Part shown: piece by piece, positions 6,746-13,922 of the stretch | How positions within the stretch are numbered: the first letter of the stretch is position 1 | Layout: each line of letters begins with the position of its first letter | NCBI GenBank assembly: GCA_001604265.1 | Contig: LVBC01000021.1 | Coordinates: forward strand, 1-14,054 | Length of the DNA stretch: 14,054 nucleotides | Direction of reading: 5' to 3' | Origin: Spirochaetales bacterium Spiro_01 | GTDB taxonomy: Bacteria > Spirochaetota > Spirochaetia > Sphaerochaetales > Sphaerochaetaceae | Translations under genes and position numbers: made by a program | Notes under the pieces: generated by a model | Database searches by the model: none | What the model was told of the DNA's origin: nothing | What the model saw: only the letters and a program-made list of their open reading frames with translations

Positions 6746-8706
6746 CTTGTCACTCCCTGGCTCTCTGCCAAGTATTCAGGCTTCACTGGCAGAATGGCCT
6801 TCTTGGATCCTGTGCACTGTCTTATCGCATCGATGAAGGCGGCCTGCACCAGAGCCTGCAGGGCCTGGGTCATGCTGCACACGCCATCGGTATTGCGGCT
6901 CTCGATGTTGATGTTGACAGTGAAGGGGTGCTTCAGGTCTGTCGAGAGGACAGCTCCCGAGATGTTCAATGTCTCGATGATCTCGTGCCTCATCGTTGCC
7001 TTCAGCTCCTTCTCGTTGAAGATAAGTCCTACCATCACATTGGCCCAGACGCTTCTTACGACCGGTCTGAAGGAGACATCGTCGGCGATGACCTCTATGA
7101 TGACGGCCATCGAGCCGCTGTTCTCGAACTCGCATGGGTTCATCTTGTCATCCGTATCCAGCGTGAGCGAGAAGGGAAGCTCCTTGACCTTTGCCATCCT
7201 CTGGAGCTTCCTGCAGCCGCTGATCAGCTGCTTCGGGAACTTTCCGGAGACCCTGTTGAGCACATCAGGTCCGCTGTTCACTGTTCCGGTATCGCTGTCG
7301 AAGAGGATGACATCCCCCTCGTCCTTTACTCTCATCTCCTGGGTGAGGATTCCCCTTATCAGGTGTCCGTTGTACCCCTTTGTCGGGAAGGAGACGCTCA
7401 GTGTTATGTTGTTCTTCTCTGTGTAGTTCAGCTTGGCCTGGTAGTTTGTCTTCTTTGCAAGTGTTGTCGAGAAGCCGGAGATTCCGACACCGACTGCAAG
7501 ACCTATGCCCCTGGAGAAGTCGAGAAGCGACATGCTTCCATTCTGCAGTGCGTAGGATGGCCACTTCCTTCCGTAGCCGCTCTGGACGACTATCTTCTTG
7601 TAGAGGTTCTTCAGTGGAGAGAGCTCTATCGAGGGAAGATAGTCTGTGAACCTTCTCTTTCCTTCCAGGTGGAGATTCCTCCAGGCGAGAGGTGAAAGGC
7701 CGTACTTCTTTGCGATATCGTCCACATGCACCTCAGAGCTTGCAAGTGCTACTGAGTAGCCCATGGAGCCGAAGAAGACGGATGGGTATCTGCTGCTCTT
7801 GGATACACTGACCTTGGCCGTGAAGTTCTGCAGTGTGTAGTTCGGGATGAGGCCTGTGATCGCCTGTCTCTGGTACTCGTCAGGAGCAAAGAGGTAGGCG
7901 CCGAGCTCTGCATTCATCTCGACCTCTTCAGTGATCGGATTGGAGTTCTTGTCGCACCAGGTCGTCCTCTTGATCGAGACCTCCGGGCTTCTGCTGTAGA
8001 GGTTGCTTCTCAGCTCGACCAGCATATCCACCTTCAGTGCTGCAACTGCTGCGATGGCAGCAAGCTGGGCAGGGAAGATTGCATACTCGTCATAGTGGGA
8101 GTGGCAGGGAAGTGCATGCACGAAGATGTTTTTCTGTGGGAAGTCTATGGCGTTTGCGACCGTCTCCTTGACGAGGTCCGGCCAGCGGCAGGGAATCTCG
8201 ATATGGACTCTTCCTTCGCTCTGCCAGGCGAGACAGGTTATCAGGGAGAAGTTGTTCGTGTTGACCGATCTGGATTCGAAGACCGTCTCGATCTTCTTCA
8301 GCGGCTCTTCTTCGGCATCCTCCTCCATATCCTTTGGCGTCGTCCAGGAGAGTACGAGCTCTTCAGGAATATCGCTGCTGTTCCTGTCCGACTCCTCCTC
8401 TCTCTCCTCGATATCGAATGTCACTGCATTGGCAGCAAGCAGTACAGATTCGTAGTCCGGTCCGACGACGGCGAGGATCGGCTGTCCCTGGTATCTGATA
8501 TCGTTCTTGGCCAGAATCGGCATCGCTCCGGAGAAGGCCTTGATACAGTTCTCTCCCGGGAAATCCTCCCAGGTAACAGGGGTACATCGGTTGTCGCTTG
8601 GGAAGTTTATTGAGATCAGATCCGACTTAGCTACATCGGAAAGGACAAGGGTTCCATAGCACCTCTGCTCGTCCTTCCCGTATCTGTTATTTGAATTGTC
8701 TGCCAT
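6742..8706 (-). CDS. Large subunit of xanthine dehydrogenase family fold, Moco motifs lost
   Basis: From ATG 8706 the protein has 654 aa; typical family members have about 750-790. The fold is recognisable: YGTLVLSD (17-24), PILAKNDIRYQGQPILAVVG (63-82, the family's pvLA-d-VRYvGqPVAaV), an acidic linker (about 100-136), SSEVHVDDIAKKYGLSPLAWR (323-343) and DSDTGTVNSGPDVLNRVS (470-487, the DT-x-x-vp-SG-pt-aSR block). By eye alignment the functional motifs are gone. GGGFGGK is replaced near 198-210 (LPCHSHYDEYA), the aFRGFG loop reads VFFGSMGY (310-317), the GQG loop reads GYNGHL (444-449), and the catalytic-Glu motif GVGE reads GVCS (608-611). In canonical enzymes these bind molybdopterin and supply the base. 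An upstream TTG at 8760 could add 18 residues but overlaps the divergent promoter region, so ATG 8706 is preferred; it has no Shine-Dalgarno. It is first gene of the trio. The fold is likely; enzymatic activity is doubtful. Confidence 0.72.
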   Translation of the reverse strand: MADNSNNRYGKDEQRCYGTLVLSDVAKSDLISINFPSDNRCTPVTWEDFPGENCIKAFSGAMPILAKNDIRYQGQPILAVVGPDYESVLLAANAVTFDIEEREEESDRNSSDIPEELVLSWTTPKDMEEDAEEEPLKKIETVFESRSVNTNNFSLITCLAWQSEGRVHIEIPCRWPDLVKETVANAIDFPQKNIFVHALPCHSHYDEYAIFPAQLAAIAAVAALKVDMLVELRSNLYSRSPEVSIKRTTWCDKNSNPITEEVEMNAELGAYLFAPDEYQRQAITGLIPNYTLQNFTAKVSVSKSSRYPSVFFGSMGYSVALASSEVHVDDIAKKYGLSPLAWRNLHLEGKRRFTDYLPSIELSPLKNLYKKIVVQSGYGRKWPSYALQNGSMSLLDFSRGIGLAVGVGISGFSTTLAKKTNYQAKLNYTEKNNITLSVSFPTKGYNGHLIRGILTQEMRVKDEGDVILFDSDTGTVNSGPDVLNRVSGKFPKQLISGCRKLQRMAKVKELPFSLTLDTDDKMNPCEFENSGSMAVIIEVIADDVSFRPVVRSVWANVMVGLIFNEKELKATMRHEIIETLNISGAVLSTDLKHPFTVNINIESRNTDGVCSMTQALQALVQAAFIDAIRQCTGSKKAILPVKPEYLAESQGVTR

Positions 8707-8715
8707 GGAAAAAAG

Positions 8716-8724
8716 AGTATCACA
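8716..8724 (-). promoter_or_regulatory. Possible extended -10 promoter of the molybdenum-hydroxylase-like trio
   Basis: On the minus strand TGTGATACT (8724-8716) fits an extended -10 element, TGn followed by GATACT (4/6 match to TATAAT). A start would fall near 8709, only a few bases before ATG 8706. The only upstream -35-like hexamer, TTGCTT (8742-8737), has a short 15-base spacer. This is a weak call, supported mainly by position in the divergent gap. Confidence 0.35.
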
Positions 8725-8775
8725 ACAGGGTTGCCTAAGCAAGGCGAAGCAGTTCCTCAAAGGGGATAGAACGGT

Positions 8776-8781
8776 TATAAT
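8776..8781 (+). promoter_or_regulatory. -10 box of ligA, leaderless arrangement
   Basis: A perfect TATAAT ends seven bases before the A of the ligA ATG at 8788, so transcription would start at about the ATG itself. No Shine-Dalgarno lies in the correct window: the purine run at 8761-8766 is more than 20 bases away and upstream of the -10 box. The -35 region at 17-base spacing (8753-8758, TTCCTC) matches TTGACA poorly. The 81-base gap 8707-8787 thus holds divergent promoters for ligA and for the opposite trio. Confidence 0.55.
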
Positions 8782-8787
8782 AATGGC

Positions 8788-10875
8788 ATGGATGTCAAAG
8801 AAAGAATCGACAGGCTCTCAGAGGAGCTGATCGAACTGCAGAGAGCCTATTATGTCGATGGCTCCTCGCCAAAGAGCGACCTGGAGTACGATGCACTCTT
8901 CGATGAGCTGGTCAGGCTCGAAACAGAGCACCCTGAATACATGAGACCCGACTCTCCGACCCAGAGAGTCGGAAGTGACCTCACAAGCGATTTCCCGGAG
9001 GTCGAGCACTCTATCCCTGTCCTCTCCCTGGACAAGGCGTACAGCGCCGAAGCAGTTCTCGACTGGATGAACAGAAGCGAAGTCAAGGCCGAAGGAAAGC
9101 TCTCGTTTGCCGAGGAGGAGAAGATAGATGGCATTTCAATGGTCCTCTACTACGAGGATGGTCTCCTTGCAAGGGCAGTCACCAGAGGAAATGGCCACAT
9201 CGGAAACGATGTCACAGCGAATATCAGGACGATTCACTCCGTTCCATTGAGACTTCCGGAACCCATAAATCTGGCAGTCAGGGGTGAAGTGTATCTTCCA
9301 AAGGCCGACTTCGAGAAGCTGAAGGACAGATATCCCCAGATTGCAAACCCAAGGAATCTTGCTGCCGGAACAGTCAGAAGGCAGAAGTCGAGCGAGGCGG
9401 CAGAGGTGCCACTGGACATCTTCTGCTACGAGGGCTTCTGGGAGGAGGGCGCTGCGCCCTCTGACCATATCGAGATTCTTTCCAGGCTGAAGAAGCTCGG
9501 CTTCAGGATCAATCCTCATCTTGCTCTGTTCGCCTCTTCGGAAGCTGAGGCAAGGAAGAGACTTGACGAGGCGGGACTCGAGGGCGAGGGCCACTCCTTC
9601 GACCAGCTGGGCGAGTACCTAGAGAAGGTCACGGCAAGGCGTGCCTCTCTTCCATACGAGATAGATGGCATGGTCACAAAGGTCTGCGAGATGAGCGTCC
9701 GAGAGGCCTTCGGCTATACAGAACACCACCCAAGGTGGGCGATCGCATACAAGTTCGAATCCCCTCAGGCCGAGACTAAGGTCCTGGATGTGACTGTGCA
9801 GGTAGGGCGTACCGGCAGGATTACTCCGGTCGCGGAGCTGAAGGCCGTAGCCCTGGGTGGCTCCACTGTAAAAAGGGCCACATTGCACAATCAGGAGTAT
9901 ATAAATACGCTGGAACTTGCAATCGGGGATACCGTTTCTGTTGTCAAGCGCGGTGATGTGATACCTGCAGTAGAGGAGGTCCTCGAGAAGAACGAGGATG
10001 GAAACGCTACCTATGTGATACCTCCGACCTGCCCATCCTGTGGCTCATTGCTCGAGCAGAGGGGTGCACATCTCTTCTGTCCGAACAGAAGCTGTCCGGA
10101 TCAGGTCCTGGGACGGATCTCCTTCTATACAGGAAGGGACCAGATGGATATGGAGAGCATCGGGCCCAAGGCCGTCCAGCTCCTTGTCGAGAACAAGCTT
10201 GTCGAGGATGTTCCGGATCTCTACACCTGCAATTTCGACTCTCTTCAGGGCATAAAGGGTGTCGGAGAAAAGACCATAGAGCAGTTCAAGAGCGCAGTGA
10301 AGGAGAGCCTCAACAGGCCATTCCATACAGTACTTGCCAGCCTTGGCCTTCCGGAGGTCGGATCCAAGGGAGCCGAGATTCTGGTAAGGGGAGGCTTCGA
10401 CAGCATGGACAAGCTGCTCGAGGCTGCAGAGAGGAACGATATCGAGGCCTTTACAAGGATTCCACAGGTCGGCGAGCAGTCCGCACTCCTTATCATAAAT
10501 GCGCTCAAGGACCCTATCATGCTGGAGAGGATAGAGAGGCTGAGAGCTGCAGGTCTGCAGTTCGTGGAGGTCAGGGAGGAGAACAGTGAAAAGCAGATAT
10601 TCCAGGATCAGGTCTGGTGCGTCACAGGCTCCTTCGAGAACTTCAATCCGAGATCTCTTGCAATGAAGGAGGTCGAGAAGCGTGGTGGAAGGAGTGTCTC
10701 CTCCGTTACTGGCAAGACGACCCATCTTCTGGTAGGAAGGGGAGGAGGAAGCAAGAGGACCCAGGCAGAGAAGCTTGGTGTTACAATAGTAACAGAAAGG
10801 GAGTTTCTCTCTCTCATTGGACAGAACGATGAGGAAAAGTCCGAAAAAACCGACAGTCAGGGCGAACTGTTTTAA
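8788..10875 (+). CDS. ligA: NAD-dependent DNA ligase LigA
   Basis: This enzyme seals nicks in duplex DNA using NAD+, joining Okazaki fragments and finishing repair. At 695 aa it is slightly longer than E. coli LigA (671). Domain order is complete. The Ia NAD-binding domain is at 1-70 (YY near 21, D31, EYD 33-35). The nucleotidyltransferase domain has the adenylated lysine in KIDG (K112), RGNG 133-136, RGEVYLP 165-171, YEIDGMVTKV from 290 and AYKF (K322). The OB fold starts near 328 (VQVGRTGRITPVAEL). The zinc finger has C415, C418, C431 and C436. Helix-hairpin-helix repeats run about 455-600 (LQGIKGVGEKT), and a C-terminal BRCT domain spans about 610-685 (WCVTGSF, RGG, THLLVG). An overlapping ATG at 8783 is out of frame. 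It has no Shine-Dalgarno and a -10 box placed for a leaderless start. No convincing terminator follows; the next promoter overlaps the stop. Confidence 0.98.
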   Translation: MDVKERIDRLSEELIELQRAYYVDGSSPKSDLEYDALFDELVRLETEHPEYMRPDSPTQRVGSDLTSDFPEVEHSIPVLSLDKAYSAEAVLDWMNRSEVKAEGKLSFAEEEKIDGISMVLYYEDGLLARAVTRGNGHIGNDVTANIRTIHSVPLRLPEPINLAVRGEVYLPKADFEKLKDRYPQIANPRNLAAGTVRRQKSSEAAEVPLDIFCYEGFWEEGAAPSDHIEILSRLKKLGFRINPHLALFASSEAEARKRLDEAGLEGEGHSFDQLGEYLEKVTARRASLPYEIDGMVTKVCEMSVREAFGYTEHHPRWAIAYKFESPQAETKVLDVTVQVGRTGRITPVAELKAVALGGSTVKRATLHNQEYINTLELAIGDTVSVVKRGDVIPAVEEVLEKNEDGNATYVIPPTCPSCGSLLEQRGAHLFCPNRSCPDQVLGRISFYTGRDQMDMESIGPKAVQLLVENKLVEDVPDLYTCNFDSLQGIKGVGEKTIEQFKSAVKESLNRPFHTVLASLGLPEVGSKGAEILVRGGFDSMDKLLEAAERNDIEAFTRIPQVGEQSALLIINALKDPIMLERIERLRAAGLQFVEVREENSEKQIFQDQVWCVTGSFENFNPRSLAMKEVEKRGGRSVSSVTGKTTHLLVGRGGGSKRTQAEKLGVTIVTEREFLSLIGQNDEEKSEKTDSQGELF

Positions 10876-10903
10876 TGACACCCTGATATCAAAAATGTAT
10901 GAT
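10875..10903 (+). promoter_or_regulatory. Sigma-70 promoter of the aminotransferase-regulator-phosphofructokinase operon
   Basis: ATGACA (10875-10880; 5/6 match to TTGACA), a 17-base spacer and TATGAT (10898-10903; 5/6 match to TATAAT) give a strong consensus promoter. The -35 box begins on the last base of the ligA stop codon. The predicted start near 10910 leaves a short leader of about 19 bases containing the Shine-Dalgarno at 10916-10922, unlike the leaderless-looking dnaE and ligA starts. It lies in the only gap before the operon, so it should drive all three genes down to the terminator at 13923. Confidence 0.7.
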
Positions 10904-10915
10904 ACTAATCCAAAG

Positions 10916-10922
10916 AAAGGAG
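10916..10922 (+). promoter_or_regulatory. Shine-Dalgarno that fixes the aminotransferase start
   Basis: AAAGGAG is followed by six bases (CTAGAA) and ATG at 10929. This decides for that ATG over in-frame upstream non-ATG starts from 10899 on, which would lie inside the -10 box and so outside the predicted transcript. Confidence 0.8.
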
Positions 10923-10928
10923 CTAGAA

Positions 10929-12233
10929 ATGCTGGACAAGCTTGCAGTAGAACTCAATGAAACCCTGGACACTTCGGTTGCAGGAGCATTCCTGTCTGGA
11001 TTCGGTAGAAGAATATTCTTTCCAAAGGGCATTGTAGCCCAGTCTGCAGAGGCTGGTGCCAAGGCAAAGAAGTACAATGCGACAGTTGGTCTTGCAAGAA
11101 GCAAGGGACAGCCGATGTACCTTTCCGATATCTACAGTGCCTTCCGTGATGACGAGCTGAAGCCGAACGATATCTTCAGCTACGCACCAGGTGGTGGAGA
11201 CAGGACACTCAGAGCCCTCTGGAAGGAGGAGATGGTCAGGAAGAACCCATCCCTCAAGGGCCAGACCTTCTCTCTTCCCATGGTCACAGGTGGTCTTACT
11301 CATACGATAAGTCTTGTTGCGAATATCTTCTTCGACGAGGGTGATGAGATCGTCTGCCCGGACCTCTTCTGGGACAACTACGAGCTTATCTTCGTCCACG
11401 CAAGAAACGGCAGGATGATCCCATTCAGCTTCTTCACCGAGCAGGGTGGCTTCAATGTCGAGGGGATGAAGCAGGCTCTGCTTTCCTGCAGGAATGGTGT
11501 TGCCAGGATAATCCTGAACTTCCCGAACAACCCTACAGGCTACACTCCGACAGAGAGCGAGATGGTCGCTATAAGGGATGCACTTGTCGAGGTCGCCGAA
11601 AGTGGAAAGAAGGTGCTTGTCCTTTCCGACGATGCCTACTTCGGTCTCTTCTTCGAGAAGGAGACTGCAAAGGAGTCCCTGTTTGCAAAGATTGCGAACA
11701 TCCATGAGAACATCTTCGCCATCAAGGGCGATGCTGCTACCAAGGAGGAGATGGTCTGGGGCTTCAGAGTAGGCTTCATCACATACGCCTCCAAGGGCTT
11801 TACAGAGAAGCATCTCGAGGCTCTCTCGAACAAGACACTCGGTGCGATCAGATGCTCTGTCAGCAACTGCGACCGCCCGGGTCAGTCCCTCATCGTCAAG
11901 GCCATGAGAGATGGAAAGAACTACCAGAGCGACAAGGAGAAGACCTTTGTCGAGATGGAGGCAAGATACAGGGTCCTCAAGGAGGTGCTGAAGAAGTACC
12001 AGGGCTCAAGACTCCTGAAGCCATATCCATTCAACTCCGGCTACTTCATGGCCTTCGATACACTGGGACACAGTGCCGAGGAGCTCAGGTGCTATCTGCT
12101 TGAGAACTACTCGGTCGGCGCCATCAATATCATGGACAGGACTCTGAGACTAGCCTTCTGTTCGGTCGAGAAGGAAGATATCGCAGAGCTTGTAGATCTC
12201 GTATACAAGTCTGCAGAAGCCCTATGGAACTGA
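10929..12233 (+). CDS. Class I/II (fold type I) PLP-dependent aminotransferase
   Basis: This 434-aa cytoplasmic enzyme of the aspartate-aminotransferase fold transfers an amino group between an amino acid and a 2-oxo acid through pyridoxal phosphate. Visible motifs are YAPGGGDRTLR (85-94, substrate/phosphate region), FPNNPTGYTP (198-207, PLP-site asparagine), SDDAYFGL (233-240; D234 pairs with the pyridine nitrogen, Y237) and DAATKEEMVWGFRVGF (268-283). In the last, K272 is the probable Schiff-base lysine, eight residues before R280 just as in aspartate aminotransferase. TLRLAF near 405-410 supplies the C-terminal arginine that usually binds the substrate carboxylate. The ATKE-x(3)-WGFRVG form marks a subgroup commonly labelled only 'aminotransferase', and the substrate cannot be read from sequence. 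The stop overlaps the regulator gene's start by ten bases. It is first in a three-gene operon ending with phosphofructokinase. Confidence 0.9.
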   Translation: MLDKLAVELNETLDTSVAGAFLSGFGRRIFFPKGIVAQSAEAGAKAKKYNATVGLARSKGQPMYLSDIYSAFRDDELKPNDIFSYAPGGGDRTLRALWKEEMVRKNPSLKGQTFSLPMVTGGLTHTISLVANIFFDEGDEIVCPDLFWDNYELIFVHARNGRMIPFSFFTEQGGFNVEGMKQALLSCRNGVARIILNFPNNPTGYTPTESEMVAIRDALVEVAESGKKVLVLSDDAYFGLFFEKETAKESLFAKIANIHENIFAIKGDAATKEEMVWGFRVGFITYASKGFTEKHLEALSNKTLGAIRCSVSNCDRPGQSLIVKAMRDGKNYQSDKEKTFVEMEARYRVLKEVLKKYQGSRLLKPYPFNSGYFMAFDTLGHSAEELRCYLLENYSVGAINIMDRTLRLAFCSVEKEDIAELVDLVYKSAEALWN

Positions 12234-12598
12234 AGGTCAAGCTCTATCTTGTAGATGACGAGGGCGAGAAGTTCATGGGAATCGGTGTCCTGTGGCTGCT
12301 CGAGGAGCTGGCAAAGTGCGGCTCTCTGAGACAGGCTGCCCTCAACATGGACATCTCCTATACGAAGGCGCTGACTATGATAAACCGCCTCGAGGATAAG
12401 CTGGGGAGGCCTGTGATAGAGAGAAAGAAGGGAGGCCAGGAGAGGGGCGGAGCCACTCTCAGCCCCTTTGGGCTGAAGTTCATTGAACTCTACAACTCCT
12501 TCCAGGAGGAAGCAAAGAGAAGGACAGAGGAGCCATACAGGGCCTTTGTCAGAGAACTTGGAACACTATTGGAGGATGAAAATGGAAGAGACTCTTGA
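12224..12598 (+). CDS. Small ModE-type winged helix-turn-helix regulator without molybdate-binding domain
   Basis: This 124-aa protein resembles the DNA-binding N-terminal domain of ModE (LysR-type HTH). LLEELAKCGSLRQAALNMDIS (25-45) is the helix-turn entry, SYTKALTMINRLEDKLG (45-61) the recognition helix region, and PVIERKKGGQERGGATLSPFG (63-83) the glycine-rich wing typical of ModE (compare GGKGGGGAVLT in E. coli). FIELYNSF (86-93) matches the linker helix that dimerises ModE. The paired molbindin (TOBE) domains that sense molybdate are absent, so it probably responds to something else or acts constitutively. Stand-alone proteins of this type are common in anaerobes and mostly uncharacterised. 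The ATG is embedded in the end of the aminotransferase gene (ten-base overlap), and its own end overlaps phosphofructokinase by 17 bases, implying tightly coupled expression. It may regulate its own operon or the molybdenum-hydroxylase-like genes 3.5 kb upstream; neither is shown by sequence. Confidence 0.82.
   Translation: MELKVKLYLVDDEGEKFMGIGVLWLLEELAKCGSLRQAALNMDISYTKALTMINRLEDKLGRPVIERKKGGQERGGATLSPFGLKFIELYNSFQEEAKRRTEEPYRAFVRELGTLLEDENGRDS
12571..12575 (+). promoter_or_regulatory. Shine-Dalgarno choosing the second ATG of pfkA
   Basis: GGAGG touches the first in-frame ATG (12576) directly, too close for initiation, and lies six bases before the second ATG (12582), which is optimal. 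The site is within the end of the regulator gene. Confidence 0.75.
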
Positions 12599-13907
12599 TT
12601 TCAATGTCGACTCACTGGGAGTTGCGAAGCTAAAGACACCCATCAGCATGAGCAAAGTAATCGGCGATGGCTTTGCCAACTACGTTTCCGATGATGACAG
12701 GGTGCTCTTCTCTGTTGCGACCAGAGTAGATGAGAATGGCAACAGGGTTCCTGCCCGCAGCGAGACCATGGAGCTTGCTGGTCCAAGAGAGAAGATATAC
12801 TTCAACCCGAAGCATGTGCATGTCGCAATTGCGACCTGTGGTGGAATCTGTCCAGGACTGAACAACGTCATCAGGGCAGTAGTAAGGTGCTTCTGGTACC
12901 GCTATGGTGTCAGGAGGATCTCAGGTGTTCAGTACGGCTACAACGGCCTGCTGGATGACTCTCCATACCCCTTCATCCAGCTCGATCCGGATGTGGTCGA
13001 CGATATCCAGGAGAAGGGCGGAACCATACTCGGATCCTCACGTGGTGGCGGAGAGAGGACATCGGAGATCGTCGATACTCTTGAAAAGCAGAACATCAAC
13101 ATCCTCATCTGCATTGGTGGCGATGGAACTCTCAAGGGTGCAAATGCAATTGGCAAGGAGATACTCAGCAGAGGTCTCAAGATTGCGGTTGTCGGTGTTC
13201 CGAAGACAATAGACAACGACCTCTCGTTCATCGACTCCTCCTTCGGCTTCGATACGGCCACCTCGGTCGCTGCAAGCATCGTAAGGGGAGCTCATGTCGA
13301 GGCGAAGAATGCGATCAACGGAGTTGGCCTTGTGAAGGTCATGGGCCGTGAGTCCGGCTTCATTGCAGCCCACACGACCCTGGCCCAGTCCGATGTGAAC
13401 TTCTGCCTTATTCCAGAGTGCCCATTCGACCTGGATGGTCCAAATGGCCTGCTTGTCGATCTGAAGAAGAGACTTCTTGACAGGGGCCACGCAGTCATCC
13501 TCGTTGCCGAGGGAGCAGGACAGGAGTTCGTCCCTCCGACCGGAGAGAAGGATGCCAGCGGCAATGTGAAGATGAACGATATCGGTATCTTCCTGAAGGA
13601 GAAGATCAAGAATTATCTGAAGAAGGAGAATATCGTCGCTTCCGTGAAGTACATCGACCCCTCCTACATCATCCGCTCCTCACCGGCAAACAGCTATGAC
13701 AGCATATACTGCGCAAGACTTGGTGCCCACGCTGTCCACGCAGCGATGTGCGGAAAGACGATGTGCCTTGTCAGCCGCGTGAACAACCAGTTCGTCTATC
13801 TGCCCATCAAGCAGGCTGTTTCCAAGAGGAACCATGTCGATGTTGAGGGCTCTCTCTGGAGAGATGTTCTCGAGAATACAAGACAGCCGTTCTCGATGAA
13901 GAACTGA
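12582..13907 (+). CDS. pfkA: 6-phosphofructokinase, group X type (ATP use predicted)
   Basis: This enzyme phosphorylates fructose 6-phosphate to fructose 1,6-bisphosphate, the committing step of glycolysis. The 441-aa length matches the Borrelia/Treponema and plant-like 'group X' enzymes rather than the 320-aa E. coli PfkA or the 550-aa PPi enzymes. After an N-terminal extension (about 1-78) come GGICPG (87-92), GYNGLL (119-124), GSSRGGG (151-157), GGDGT (179-183), PKTIDNDL (207-214, with the catalytic Asp region) and MGRESG (254-259, fructose-6-phosphate site). Two residues decide the phosphoryl donor. Gly182 in GGDGT is ATP-type (PPi enzymes have GGDD), while Lys208 in PKTIDND is the residue usual in PPi enzymes but also present in ATP-using group X members. 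I therefore favour ATP; automatic annotation may call it PPi-dependent. The start is set by GGAGG at 12571. It is last gene of its operon, before a strong terminator. Confidence 0.92.
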   Translation: MEETLDFNVDSLGVAKLKTPISMSKVIGDGFANYVSDDDRVLFSVATRVDENGNRVPARSETMELAGPREKIYFNPKHVHVAIATCGGICPGLNNVIRAVVRCFWYRYGVRRISGVQYGYNGLLDDSPYPFIQLDPDVVDDIQEKGGTILGSSRGGGERTSEIVDTLEKQNINILICIGGDGTLKGANAIGKEILSRGLKIAVVGVPKTIDNDLSFIDSSFGFDTATSVAASIVRGAHVEAKNAINGVGLVKVMGRESGFIAAHTTLAQSDVNFCLIPECPFDLDGPNGLLVDLKKRLLDRGHAVILVAEGAGQEFVPPTGEKDASGNVKMNDIGIFLKEKIKNYLKKENIVASVKYIDPSYIIRSSPANSYDSIYCARLGAHAVHAAMCGKTMCLVSRVNNQFVYLPIKQAVSKRNHVDVEGSLWRDVLENTRQPFSMKN

Positions 13908-13922
13908 TTGCATACCTTTTTG

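Noticed and set aside
6706..7695. 329-codon plus-strand open frame opposite the large redox subunit
   Set aside because: Low-complexity mirror translation rich in L, V and H with no motif; the minus-strand frame has family similarity and ordered overlaps with its neighbours.
8733..8745. GCCT-N5-AGGC inverted repeat in the divergent gap as an operator
   Set aside because: Four-base arms are expected by chance in a region of this size and no second copy is seen at the other promoters.
8707..8760. Upstream TTG start for the large subunit, adding 18 residues
   Set aside because: It has no Shine-Dalgarno, would need a transcript starting upstream of the predicted promoter, and the extra residues match nothing in the family, which begins near YGTLVLSD.
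8770..8787. Resemblance of the AT-rich GGTTATAAT stretch to a ModE box half-site
   Set aside because: Only a few bases agree, there is no symmetric partner half, and the stretch is fully explained by the -10 box.
10853..10873. Possible terminator at the end of ligA (ACAGT, eight-base loop, ACTGT, TTT)
   Set aside because: Only five weak base pairs, placed inside the coding end of ligA, with a short T run; not enough for an intrinsic terminator.
12483..12581. Longer phosphofructokinase start at 12483
   Set aside because: It would run deep inside the regulator gene with unrelated residues; the GGAGG at 12571 and family alignment favour ATG 12582.
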